Both the position numbers and the translations under genes were made by a program. A stretch of DNA of 64,000 bases from Strigamia acuminata (Eukaryota; Arthropoda; Chilopoda; Geophilomorpha; Linotaeniidae): contig OX442321.1 in NCBI GenBank assembly GCA_949358305.1, forward strand, positions 5,729,605 to 5,793,604. Reading direction: 5' to 3'. Below are positions 11,001 through 21,733 of the stretch, in pieces (positions within the stretch are counted from its first letter, which is position 1; each line of letters starts with the position of its first letter). The notes under the pieces were generated by a model. It saw only the letters and a program-made list of their open reading frames with translations, ran no database searches and was not told the DNA's origin.

Positions 11001-14000
11001 TAGAATTTCGTTTAATTTAACGTAAAAAATGCCTAAAACGTTAGAATTTTATTGAAATTAACGTTAAAAATGCCTTAAAACGTTGAAATTAATTTTAAAA
11101 TGACTTAGAATGTTGGATGTGTCAAACCGTTGTAGTTTCCTAAAAATTGATTTAAAAATGACTATTTCGTTATAATTAACATCAAAACGAATTATTACAT
11201 TTAAAATCAAAATTACGGACCCAAAAAGGCCTCAAAATACATGTATCGTAAAAAATCCTAGCCAATACAGTCACCTAATTGAATTATTAACGATATTTAG
11301 GTAGAGAAATGTTTTGACCACTTAGTCGCGTTCAACGACACACCAGAATGGAATGTCCGCTTCCACGTCAGTTGCGGCAGCGAAACCAAAGGCATTTACA
11401 TTCGAGACGCCGTCAAACTTTCGAAGCCATCCGAATACACAATCACAGTTGAACCGCAGTATTTAGACGACACTAACATGGGTACGAAAATTAAAATTTA
11501 AAAAAATAATAAAATAAAATCATTAAAAAACCAAAACAAAAAATTCTTAATTGCAGCCATTCCTAACAAGATCGCCTTCAACGTCAATCTGTGCCTCATA
11601 TGTGAAGCCTCGTGGGTTTCCTGTCCCGATCACTTGAATTTGATGTACACGTCGCGCGTATTCGTCGTCAAAGTCGACCCGCGCGGCTTACCAGAAGGCG
11701 TGCACTACACGAGCGTAGGTTTCCCCGTTCACGTTGCAATTTAATCGTTTTATTGTATAATAATTTTTGCGTTTTCTGATGCACAGATTCGAGCTTTTGA
11801 CGTAAATTGCCCCGGAAAAGGCCCCTTGTTTACCGTTCCCATCACATTCGTGCAACCTCACCTGTGAGACAAATTAAATGCTTCAATTTTTCGTTTAATT
11901 GAATACAGATTACGATTTATTTATCTAGCGTTAATCTCATCCCCAGAATAACTGATAATTTGAATTATGAAATGACGTTCAAAGATTGCTGCTTTCGACC
12001 GGGGCAAATTCAGCGCGAATTTTTCCTCGTGCCGAACGGCGCCACATGGGCAGGTAGGAAATAATAAATGAATAAATAAAAATATTTTATTTTATAAATT
12101 TTAAATTTTATTTTATTTTTTCTAGTTGTTAAGCTGCAGTCGTGTGATCCTGAAAAGAATGGCCGTTTTGTTGTTCACGCGATCCAGTTGCGGAAGCAAA
12201 GATCGTGCAAAACGTTGGAATGCTACAAAATCATCAGTCTTGCCGATCTCGCTGAAACAACTCAGGCATTTCCCGTCAAAGTGCGCAGATTTTTGAACGT
12301 TTTGTTCGCGGATTTCTCATTGTTTTATTCGACAGGAAGGTGGAATTCTCGAAGTAGTCGTTGCAAAATGGTGGGCCAGCATCGGCGACCTGTGCATCAA
12401 TTGGAAAGTGACTTTTTTCGGACTCAAACCGGACCAGCAGGAAATCGTTATGGTATTTGCAACAGAAAGCAAAGAAAATAGATTTTTATTTATTTTAAAT
12501 AAATTTTAAATGAATTTCAGCACCCGGGTGAAGGAATTTTTCGAGTTAACGTCACTTCGCCGTTAAGACACGAAGATGTATCGCCCAATGTCACGTTGAA
12601 GAATTTGGTTCAAGTGCTACGACCGACTGAATCAAAGATAGTAGCACTTGGGTCAAGAGATCTTTTACCGGAAGGACGACAAATCTATGAAATACAATTA
12701 ATTTACAACTTTCATATAGTAAAAAATGTGAAAAATGCAATTTTTTTTAAGTTGTTAAATGTTTTTATTTGAATTTATTTGAATTTAGTCAAAAGCAACT
12801 GAAGTTTATCCGAGTTGCCCGCTTCTAAGCGACCTTTTGTACGAGTCTGAATACGAATCGCAATTGTGGATGTTGTTTGATTGTAACAAACAGTTGTTGT
12901 TGACTGGCGATGCTTATCCATCCAAAGTAAAAGCGAAACAGAGAATTTTGTTTGAAATTTTAAATTTTTTGTATTTTTTTGTATTTTAGTATTCCGCCAA
13001 ATTGGAAAAGGGAGATTACATCATTCGAATGCACGTACGCCACGATAAAAGGGATTTGTTGGAGAAACTTTCGGATGTCGTCGTGCTGGTCCAACAACGC
13101 TTAACTAGCCAACTCTCCCTCGATGCTTACCCTTCTTATTCAAACGCTTTGATTTTGGGGAAAAAATTTGTGTCTCACAGCATGTCACCGGGTTCAGTTT
13201 GCCCTATTTATTTCACGCCGCTACCTGTAGACAAGTAAGAATGACAAAAATACACAAAAAAAGTCACAAAAATCGCGATAAATGTAGAAAAAATGACGAA
13301 AAATCGCGAGAAATGTAGAAAAAATGATGAAAAACCGCGATAAATGTCAAAAAATTGCGATAAAGCGACGAAAAATCGCGAAAATTGATTGATTTTTGAT
13401 TGATTTTTGTGTTTTTAGAATTCCGAAAAATGGAGGAGCTGGCCAGTATTTGGTTGGAACAATTTCGTACGCGAAAGACGATATGGGAAGAAAAGCAGAT
13501 TTTTACCCGTTCAAGTATATCATAACGGACCCACCGAAGAAGTCGTCGAGCTCGAAGCCGACCGGAGAGCCGAAGGAGAAAGAGAAGTCGAAGGAGGAGG
13601 AGTTTCAGGAGTCTGTACGCGATTTGAATATATCTTGGCTGCCGAAGTTGGATCCACCCGCGAGCAAGAAGTTGTACGAAGAACTGAAATTGGAGTTCAG
13701 CGATCACATTCCGTTGCACTTGGCGCGCTTGCAAGCTTTGGATAATGAGAAGGAACGAAACAATAATTTAGTACAGATTATTGCGGTGTCCGATACAATT
13801 ATTTCAGCTATCGATCAGGATTCATTATTGGCTTATTACGGCATCAAAAATGATAATCGACCGGATGCTACGAAAATTAAAAGGTATTTATAAAATCAAA
13901 TTCAAAATTGACATTTTAAAATACAAAAAATGTCTTAATTTTGTCGAAATCCATCAAAATTGTCTGAAATTTGGTCGGAATTCATCAAAAATGTCTCAAA

Positions 14001-14886
14001 TTTGGACGGAATTCATCAAAATTATCTGAAATTTGGTCAAAATTCATTTAAAATGTCTCAAATTTGGTCGGAATTCATCAAAAATGTCTCAAATTTGGTC
14101 GGAATTCATCAAAAATGTCTCAAATTTGGTCTTAAATCATCAAAAATGTCTGAAATTTGGTCGGAATTCATCAAAATTATCTGAAATTTGGTTGGAATTC
14201 ATCAAAAATGTCTGAAATTTGGTTGGAATTCATCAAAAATGTGTCAAATTTGGTCGGAATTCATCAAAAACGTTTCAAATCCAGTCCCAATTCACGAAAA
14301 ATGTGTCAAATTTGATGACTAATATTCTTTTTAATTTCTAACCAGTAACATGGATAAACAAAGATCCGCATTGGTCGAAGCCATATGTCGGAAAGGTTGT
14401 GCGCTTTACGACACCATAAAAGAACAGCCGGATAAAAGCGATCAAAAAGAAGGCGGCGCCGTCTCTCCAACATCCTCCGTAACGCTTCAAGACGTAGATA
14501 ACTTGTACTTAACCGTGCATCGATTCGCCGAACTAACCGATCTTAAGGTAAATTTCAATAATCAATCACCAACAACATCCTCAAATCTCCACTTTTCTAA
14601 TCTCATCGCAGGTCGTGCCGTTCGCAGCCAAACATTGCATGGCGCACAAACACTACGGACGAGCGATCAAACTGTTGTACAAGCAAATGGAGGAAAAACT
14701 GTCGGCGGAAACGGAAGGCAAATGCGTAGAAGTGAGTCTCCCCGTCCCCTTTTCACTTTAAAATCATTAATTTTTGTTTTAATTTTATTTTCTTAGGTGT
14801 TTAAAAAATTGAATTGGACACATTGCACTCAACTGTTTGAGAGCACTAGTGCCGTGCGTTTCCCGCTGAATTACCGTCTCTTTTGA
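8004..14886 (+). CDS. TPP2: Tripeptidyl-peptidase II
   Basis: A giant cytosolic subtilisin-like exopeptidase that releases tripeptides from free N-termini, downstream of the proteasome. Twenty-five exons close in phase to 1298 residues (human is about 1250): 8004-8273, 8337-8465, 8551-8646, 8720-8830, 8906-9030, 9089-9186, 9244-9309, 9378-9532, 9599-9675, 9739-9869, 10287-10386, 10449-10716, 11301-11481, 11557-11714, 11787-11863, 11929-12053, 12126-12280, 12336-12452, 12521-12718, 12789-12926, 12990-13234, 13419-13883, 14346-14547, 14612-14731, 14797-14886. The catalytic triad is visible: Asp in [13 protein letters not shown], His in [12 protein letters not shown], Ser in [12 protein letters not shown]; the oxyanion Asn is in SAGNHG. 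The ATG at 8076 would match the usual N-terminus; the one at 8004 adds 24 residues. AATAAA lies at 15064. Tail-to-tail with the THAP gene. Confidence 0.96.
9873..10245. repeat. TPP2 intron 10 array, copy A of a shared block
   Basis: The intron between exons 10 and 11 holds about 40-bp degenerate repeats built on GAAATTAACGTAAAAATGAC. Its first 80 and last 80 bases match the block in intron 12 almost exactly and in the same order and orientation. Confidence 0.85.
10777..11195. repeat. TPP2 intron 12 array, copy B of the shared block
   Basis: This block starts GTAAAGTGACGTAAATATGG and ends near GTTATAATTAACATCAAAAC, like the block in intron 10, with internal repeats of AACGTAAAAATGACTTAAAA. 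The two blocks are separated only by exons 11 and 12. Confidence 0.85.
13905..14325. repeat. TPP2 intron 22 tandem array, ~31-bp unit
   Basis: About 13 copies of a 31-bp unit containing GGTCGGAATTCATCAAAAAT lie between exons 22 and 23. All plus-strand frames are locally open because the unit lacks stops; this is not coding. Confidence 0.9.
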
Positions 14887-15203
14887 TGTTACGATAACCC
14901 TATAAATTTGTCCCGTGTGTTATCGGTGAAGTTTAATTCGATTTTTTTTCTAACGCCGTTTGATTAATGCCACAACGTTTTATTTGTTCCATTACGCATT
15001 TTGTAATTATTCGACGAAGGTTGTATACAAAATTCTGCTTGGAAAACTGATATTGAACCGTAAAATAAATGACACTGCACTTATTTGTACTTAAAATCGT
15101 CTTTTATCGTTTTTTTAACAGGTTTAGAGTGAAAACAACACACAAATAAATTCGATTCTTGTTTATTCGTAAATCTATCGATATAAATAATAATTGTGGG
15201 CAT

Positions 15204-16061
15204 TTAATTTCTTATTTTTGGATCAAAATTAAATATTCCGACTCTCGTTGGCCACTTGGCACAAATGTCGGCTTTCTGCTGCTCCTGGTTCTCGTCTATC
15301 TGTTGTTTGAGCGTGTTGAACTGTTCGTTATTCAGGTACGATTTGATCACATCCAGAGCGTCGTTGAGTGAAATTCTCTTTTTCGCACAATTTTCCAAAT
15401 CCCAAATTATTTCGGACAATTGCATCGAGTCGTCGCCGGGAAAATCGTCCTCGGTTTCTTCACTTTTAATAGACACGATTTCAGTCGGTTCCTGTAATAA
15501 ATAGAAAAATTTGGTCAAAAATTTGAAATAATTCGCATAAAATGGCGTTTTTTTTTACTTGTTGCTCACGTCTCTTTCTTCTCGTACGCTTCGGCGGCAG
15601 TTGGGCTTAAATTAAAGGGAAAAAATCAAGCAAAAAATTGATATTTTGGAGGAAAATCGTACTCGGTCGTATCCCGAGCGACGTTTTAGTTTTTCTAGGC
15701 GGAAATCTCATTTTTCGTGATTTCGTAAAGTCAAATAACGTCGGGATTGCATTCCATATTAACGATTTCTTCTCGTTCTTGTTCATGAACATTTCGTCAC
15801 AAAAATGCTCGGCACACAACGAAATGTTCCTATTCAGATATTCGGGAGTCTTTTTCTCTAAATCCACTCTGGAACAGTTGAGCACCCATTGCCTGCACCT
15901 AAAAAATAAATTTTATTCTTATTAAAAATTTCAAAAAAAAAATTTTCAAAAAACTACCTAATTGGCTCACGAGGAAAACTGAAAAACGACAAATTCGAAT
16001 TTGCTTTCCTGTTATTCGTACAATTACTCGCCCCGCAATAAGTGCCACCCGAAACACGCAT
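15204..16061 (-). CDS. THAP-domain zinc-finger protein
   Basis: Four exons, 16061-15958, 15898-15663, 15605-15559 and 15491-15204, give 224 residues. The N-terminus is a THAP domain, the sequence-specific C2CH DNA-binding module shared with P-element transposase. Visible are the paired Cys in TYCGASNCTNN, the RQWVLNC tryptophan, the Cys/His pair in SLCAEHF, and the closing AIPTLF motif. Exon 3 adds a basic nuclear-localisation-like stretch (PPKRTRRKRR). The C-terminal half is acidic (KSEETEDDFPGDD), then helical. No transposase catalytic domain follows, so this is a cellular THAP factor, probably a nuclear transcription regulator. The gene is head-to-head with IWS1, with 194 bp between starts. 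Confidence 0.88.
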
Positions 16062-16169
16062 TTTTAATTCTGATCAACAACCTCGAATTACAAAATAATA
16101 AACAATAAACACAGAAGTTTCACTGATTAATCAATAGGGAGAGCCACTGTTGTGCATTTTACAAAGTTA

Positions 16170-16177
16170 TGACGTCA
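16170..16177. promoter_or_regulatory. CRE-type palindrome TGACGTCA in a bidirectional promoter
   Basis: A perfect 8-bp CREB/ATF element sits in the 194-bp gap between the divergent THAP and IWS1 start codons, 109 bp from the first and 79 bp from the second. Such sites are common in constitutive bidirectional promoters. No TATA box was seen nearby. Confidence 0.45.
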
Positions 16178-16255
16178 GTTTATTTCTCCGTCTAGATATC
16201 GAGCGACTGGCGGCTTGTTGTTTTACATTTTAATTCTTCGTTTTTGTTTAACACA

Positions 16256-19142
16256 ATGGAGCATTCAGACTACGTAATATAAACATTTAGTTTACAGGTG
16301 ATAAAGTATGTTTTGTGATATATTTGTGAATTTTTTTATAAGGGTGATGAAGACAGCGTAGACTCGACTGCAAATGATGCCGAAATCAGGTTCTAATTGT
16401 TTTTTTTTTAAAAGATATTTTTGTCCAATATTGTTTATAAAATGTTGGATTTTTCTTTCAGTGAGAACGAGCAACGTTCGGTCGAGAGAGATAGCGACGA
16501 AGAATCGGTGGTCAGCGAGGAAAATGAGGGCAAACAAGCTGAAGAGGCCGCGGATAAAAGCAGTTCTGGATCAGACAACGAAGCTGAAGAGAATGAAAAT
16601 GATAATGAAAATGATAATGAAAATAATGAAAATAATGAAAATAATGAAACTAAAAGCGATAATGAAGGAGACGAGGATGCGGAGCAGTCGGTTGCTCGTG
16701 ACGACGAAGGGGAATCGAATGAAAGCGAAAATGAAGAAGAAAACGTTGAGGAAGTGGAAAAAGTCGACGATCGATCGGACGACGATGAAAAGAATGAATC
16801 GCGAGAAGACGAAGTGGCCGAAAGTAGCGCTAGCGAGGACGAAAATGATAAAATGAGTGTTGCTGACGACGATGAAGAGAAAAAGAATGAAAGTTAGTTG
16901 TGAAACGAAGCCATTAAATGATTATCTGTACAATTTTGACGTTTTAATTCGATGGTTTAGGTTCTTCGGAAGGTGAGAAATCAGACGTTGAAGACGACCG
17001 TCAAGAAAACGAGGCAAAAGACGACGATAGAAATTCAGGAGCCGAAGAAAGCGATGTCGAAGAGTAGGTTTTGTTTTTTAATTTTTTTTTTTTACGATTT
17101 AATACGAAATTTTAAATTTATTGCAGGGACAGGAGAGAAAAAGCTGACGAAAGTGACGTCGAAAAGTACGATTTTAATTAATTAATTGGCTAATTCGTGA
17201 TATTTATTTTATTTTTTCGTTTTTTTAGTGATGGGAAATCCGAAGTCGAAGTGTATGTTTATATTTTTCGTGTTTATTTATCAAAATTTTGAAGAAAAAA
17301 TGTAATTTTCAGCGAAGAGAAAGGTGAAATTGAAGAAAAGGGAAGCGACAAGGAAGGCGAGTCGGAAGAGGAGGAGGAGGAAGAAGAGTTAGTTCGAAAA
17401 TGCATTTTATTTAAGAGTTTTTGTTGAAATTTTTTTGTAATTCTTCTCTACAGAGAAGGAAAAGAAAAAGTGCAGCAGTTAGTCGAGGATATTTTCGGCG
17501 ACAGTGGTGACGAGGAGGAATTCGACGTAAAAATTAATTCATCGTTTTATTTCATCGATTTTAATTAATTTTTTAACGGATTTTTAGGGTTTTGCCGACG
17601 ACGAAGTCGTAAAAGCGAAGAAGAAAAAGGAGTTATCCGTAATTCAATCCGGAAGTGAAGATGAAGGCGGCAAAGAAACTGCCGAGGGAACCGAGGAACC
17701 GGTCGCGGAAGACGTTTTGCCAGCGCTTTCGGACGACGAAGACGACCCACAAAAATTAAAGAAAATGGACCATCGACGCGACTACGACTCGTAAATGATG
17801 AAAAATGTCAAAAAACGTCGACAAATTTTAATTTTAATTGTTTTTTTTTAGTGAGGAAGAGTCATTTGTCTCTGATTTTGACGTGATGTTGACTAAAAGA
17901 AAAGAAGAACAACGATACAGACAAAGAAAACGAAAAGACGTCGATATTATTAACGATAATGATGATCTGATTGCGGATATGATTCACCAAATGAAATACG
18001 CCGCCGAAGTAAAATGAAAATTAAATATTAAAAAAAGAAATAATTTATTTATTTTATTTCGTATTATTAGGAGGACAGAGAATTAAATAAAGCCAAACAA
18101 GCCGCAACAAAAAAATTAAAACTTCTCCCGGCAGTAATAACGCAATTACGAAAACACGATCTGAAAATCGCGTTTTTAGACCAAGGAATTCTATCAATTC
18201 TCACCGATTGGCTCGCGCCACTTCCCGACAGAAGCTTGTCGCATTTACAAATCAGGGATAACATTTTAAAGGTTTTACAAGAGGTAAGAAACGAGAAAAA
18301 GTTTAATTTAAACGATCATTTTAATCGATTTTCATTTTAGTATCCGCCGTTGGACCAGAGTTTACTCAAATCGAGTGGGATCGGCAAAGCGGTTATGTAT
18401 TTATATAAACACCCGAAAGAAACGAAAGAAAACCGCGAACGAGCCGGTCGACTGGTGAGCGAATGGGCGCGACCGATCTTCAACCTGAGCTCCAATTTCA
18501 GATCGATGTCGAAGGAGGAACGAGAACAGCGCGACTTTGAACACATGCCCAAAAAACGGAAATTAAGGTACAAAAAATACCAAATACCACATTTCTGCGG
18601 TATTAACAATTTAATTAACAATTTTCTGTCGCAGTCTCGAGGAAGGAACACATCACAGAACCGATTTAGACGGCGCCATCAGCGAACAAGGAAAGTGAGT
18701 ACAAAATGTCGACTTTTCGAGCACTTTTTCTTCTTACTCTCTACTCTATTTCTTCTAGACCTCAAAAGCGTGCCGATAAGGGGTTGATTTAAATAAATGT
18801 GCGCGAAAATGTTATTAATGTTAAAGTATTGCGTTTTCTAGAGCGATGCGGCCGGGTGAGCCGGGTTGGGTACCTCGAGCCAGAGTACCGACGCCGTCGA
18901 CGAAGGATTACGTCGTGCGGCCGAAATGGAACGTCGAAACGGAGTTTATTAGAGTAGGTGGCTGGAATTGAGTTGGGAGGTTTGAGATTTAATTTATTTG
19001 TTTGTCGATTAAATAGGGAGCGAATAAAAAACAAATGACGCGATTAGATAAACACGTGCGGGCGTTTTCAGAGAAAAAACGGATGAATAAGGTGCAACGA
19101 GCGGTTAAAATTAGTATCGAAGGACGCAAGATGGCGTTGTGA
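16256..19142 (+). CDS. IWS1: IWS1 transcription elongation factor (Spn1)
   Basis: IWS1/Spn1 binds SPT6 and RNA polymerase II and couples elongation to chromatin and mRNA processing in the nucleus. Sixteen exons close in phase to 643 residues: 16256-16273, 16343-16389, 16462-16892, 16961-17063, 17127-17165, 17229-17252, 17313-17387, 17454-17526, 17588-17790, 17852-18008, 18071-18283, 18341-18567, 18635-18694, 18759-18782, 18842-18953, 19017-19142. The N-terminal half is a long Asp/Glu/Asn/Ser tract, as in the family. The conserved TFIIS N-like core is clear: [20 protein letters not shown], then [16 protein letters not shown] and [14 protein letters not shown]. The tail shows [14 protein letters not shown] and KISIEGRKM. 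Exons of 24 nt (17229, 18759) are unusually small; the 18759-18782 boundaries are the least certain. AATAAA is at 19163. Tail-to-tail with cathepsin A. Confidence 0.95.
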
Positions 19143-19289
19143 ATGATGGAAGTTTAAAAAGAAATAAAATTAAATTGTATGATAAGAATGATGTTCGCCC
19201 GAAAACGAAATTGATTTTCGTTTGGAATAAATTAACGAATTTTGAGTATTATGTGCATTTAATTCTTAAGTCATTAATTGTGCGATTTG

Positions 19290-21361
19290 TCAGTACGGCT
19301 TTTGGTATAGAAAACTGCTTATCATCTTGAGTGCTTCTTTCGGTTTGTTCGTAGGAACCATGTGACCCGCACCCTACATAAAATCGAAATTAAAAGAGAA
19401 AAGAGTTGTATTAATTCCTTTGAAGAATATTGTAAATTTTTATAATAAAATTACCCGAATTGTCACTAAATCCAAGTTCTCGAAGCGTTTTACAAAACCA
19501 CCAACTTGCGAATCTAACTTCCAGTAAGTATAATCCTTCACAACCTAAAATAGCAGAAATAACATTAAAATAACATTAAAATGACAGAAATAACATTAAA
19601 ATAACAAAAAATAACATTAAAATAACAAAAAACAACAAAAAATAACATTAAAATAACAAAAAATAACATTAAAATGACGAAAATAAGATTGAAATGACAG
19701 AAATGACATTAAAATGACAAAAATAGCATCCATTATTTTATTTACCTTTCGATTTAGGCTGTCGACAAACCATTGGTCGCCCAGGAAGTTGCACATCATG
19801 TCGACGTCGCCATTGTACACCAAACCTCTGAGTTTTTGTAAGGTGTTATACTGCGCTGTCATGTTCTGGTAAAGTGTTTTGTAAGTACTGCCAATTTCGG
19901 CACTAAAAATTTAAAATTGACAAAAATTAAAGCGAAATTTGATTTTTTTTTTTAAATTTTTAAAATTTTTTTTTTACCTGCAAATAGTCCAATCCAGAGC
20001 TTGTGGAGCGATGTGAAGCGCTTTTCTCACCGATGCTTGATTTAAGTAATTTTCCAGATCGGCGTCGTTGACGCATGGAGGATCTTCCCGAAGGTTTCGA
20101 GGCGGGGGTTTGACTTTAACGTTTTGGTTCAGATTGTACGATTTAAAAATGTGCTTGATTTCAGTCTCGAATCGAATCGACTGCGCGGCAGAGGTGTTGC
20201 ACACGTCGTATAAATCGTACGGGTTCACACCGCTCGAGAAAATAATTTTATTCGCTTGTGCGACCTGTTCAAAAAATTGGTTTTAATCGAATTTCGCCGC
20301 TTTAAATGACGTAAAAAACCAATTTTTACCGCAGACTGGCATTGTTTATCGGCATTATCGTGGAAATTACAAGTGGATTGACTGGGGGTTCCACCAACAC
20401 AGCAGTGACTCGTCAATTCCTCCCACAAACTGATAAAAAACATAATTAGATAACGAAATTTAAACGTATAATTCGATTTTTACGTTTTTCCAAACAATCC
20501 GTGATGGTACAGGAAGAAAATAAGTGAATTATCATTCAGTGGGTAACTGCTCAACCCATTTCCAACAGCAAAACCCTAAAATTAAAAAAAAAATTGATTA
20601 TTTTTTTTTAAACTAATTAATTTTAGCCCCATAGAAACCTTTAAATTAATGGCAACTTGTGCCTGGCCGGTCAAAACCCTGACAGTCAACGTCGGTACGT
20701 AAATACCCCCGTAACTCTCGCCGGTAACGTAGAAATCATTCTTCTTAAACTGCGGAAACTTTTGAAAAAAGTGTTGCAGCGCGACGTAGTTATCATTCGA
20801 CACCTGATCATCATCAGTTTTGTAATTCTTATCATCAGAGTACGAAAAGCCGACACCAGCTGGTGCTTCCACGTACAAAACATTAGCAATCTGCAACGAA
20901 AAAAATAACTTTTACTATCTAAATTCCATCTAACGAGATAAAAACTAACAGTATTCCAACTGAAATCGTTATTGTATAATTTAGTCGTTCCAGGGGTCAC
21001 GTGGAATGGTCCATGTTCGCCTAAAAACCCTTCCAAAGAACTACATCCCGGTCCGCCATTGAGCCACAACAGAAGCGGATCGTTTGCAGGATCTTTGGCG
21101 CTTTCAACAAACCTATAAAAAAAAAATTTTAAAAATTAAAAAATGATCAAAAAACATTTGGAAAAAAATAAAAATTCACCAATAATGAAGATATCTATTG
21201 TTAGTCGCGTTTAAATAGCCGGAATATTGCCTAAACGACGGTTTGGACGGCAATCCTGGTAAATCAACAACTTCGTCTTCATTTTCACGAAATTTGTAAA
21301 CTCGTGCCGAACAAAGACCAATCAACAGAGATAACACGAGGAGCTTCATGCTTGCTAACAT
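19290..21361 (-). CDS. CTSA: Serine carboxypeptidase, cathepsin A-like
   Basis: An S10-family lysosomal carboxypeptidase; the vertebrate member also protects beta-galactosidase and neuraminidase. Nine exons give 468 residues (human about 480): 21361-21180, 21112-20950, 20890-20639, 20575-20484, 20429-20330, 20264-19978, 19902-19746, 19544-19455, 19373-19290. A signal peptide ([14 protein letters not shown]) precedes [13 protein letters not shown]. The catalytic Ser lies in [12 protein letters not shown], Asp in [11 protein letters not shown] and His in [11 protein letters not shown]; it ends FLYQKPY as in cathepsin A. Two starts, 21361 and 21349, are possible. The orthologue assignment against vitellogenic-type paralogues rests on the C-terminus and NGGPGCSS region. 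Head-to-head with SUCLA2 across 372 bp containing an E-box. Confidence 0.93.
19555..19735. repeat. Short tandem repeats in cathepsin A intron 7
   Basis: Degenerate repeats of AAATAACATTAAAATGACA with a period of about 17-19 bp lie between exons 8 and 7 of the minus-strand gene. Confidence 0.75.
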
Positions 21362-21391
21362 AACTTTTCCTTATGATCGGGTCACGGTTTT

Positions 21392-21399
21392 TCACGTGA
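21392..21399. promoter_or_regulatory. Palindromic E-box TCACGTGA upstream of cathepsin A
   Basis: TCACGTGA lies 31 bp above the first ATG of the lysosomal protease gene, in the promoter shared with SUCLA2. It is the core of the MITF/TFEB-type (CLEAR) site that controls lysosomal genes in vertebrates. A partial second site, GTCACGG, lies at 21381-21387. Function here is inferred. Confidence 0.4.
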
Positions 21400-21733
21400 T
21401 AAGTCACCTGTTTTATCAGTTAATTCGTAACCAATTCAGATATGATATGGAAACAGATAATCGAAATCGAAAGTGAAATTCTTCCATCTGGTGTTGATTT
21501 TCGCAAAATCAAATTACTCAAATATACAAAAATAATTAAATTAGGTATTGACTCATTTTTATTTGGTTAAAAAAATAAGAAATTATTTTTATAAATCGAT
21601 TTAAATTTAAATCGAATTTTAAATTCGTGCCGGATCGGCGCTGGTTTGCTGCCTGGGCTGGCTCTGGGGTGAAATGGCTTCGTTCGAAGAAGGAAAATAA
21701 AAATATAAAAATTCAAGAGGTAAAAAATCAGAG

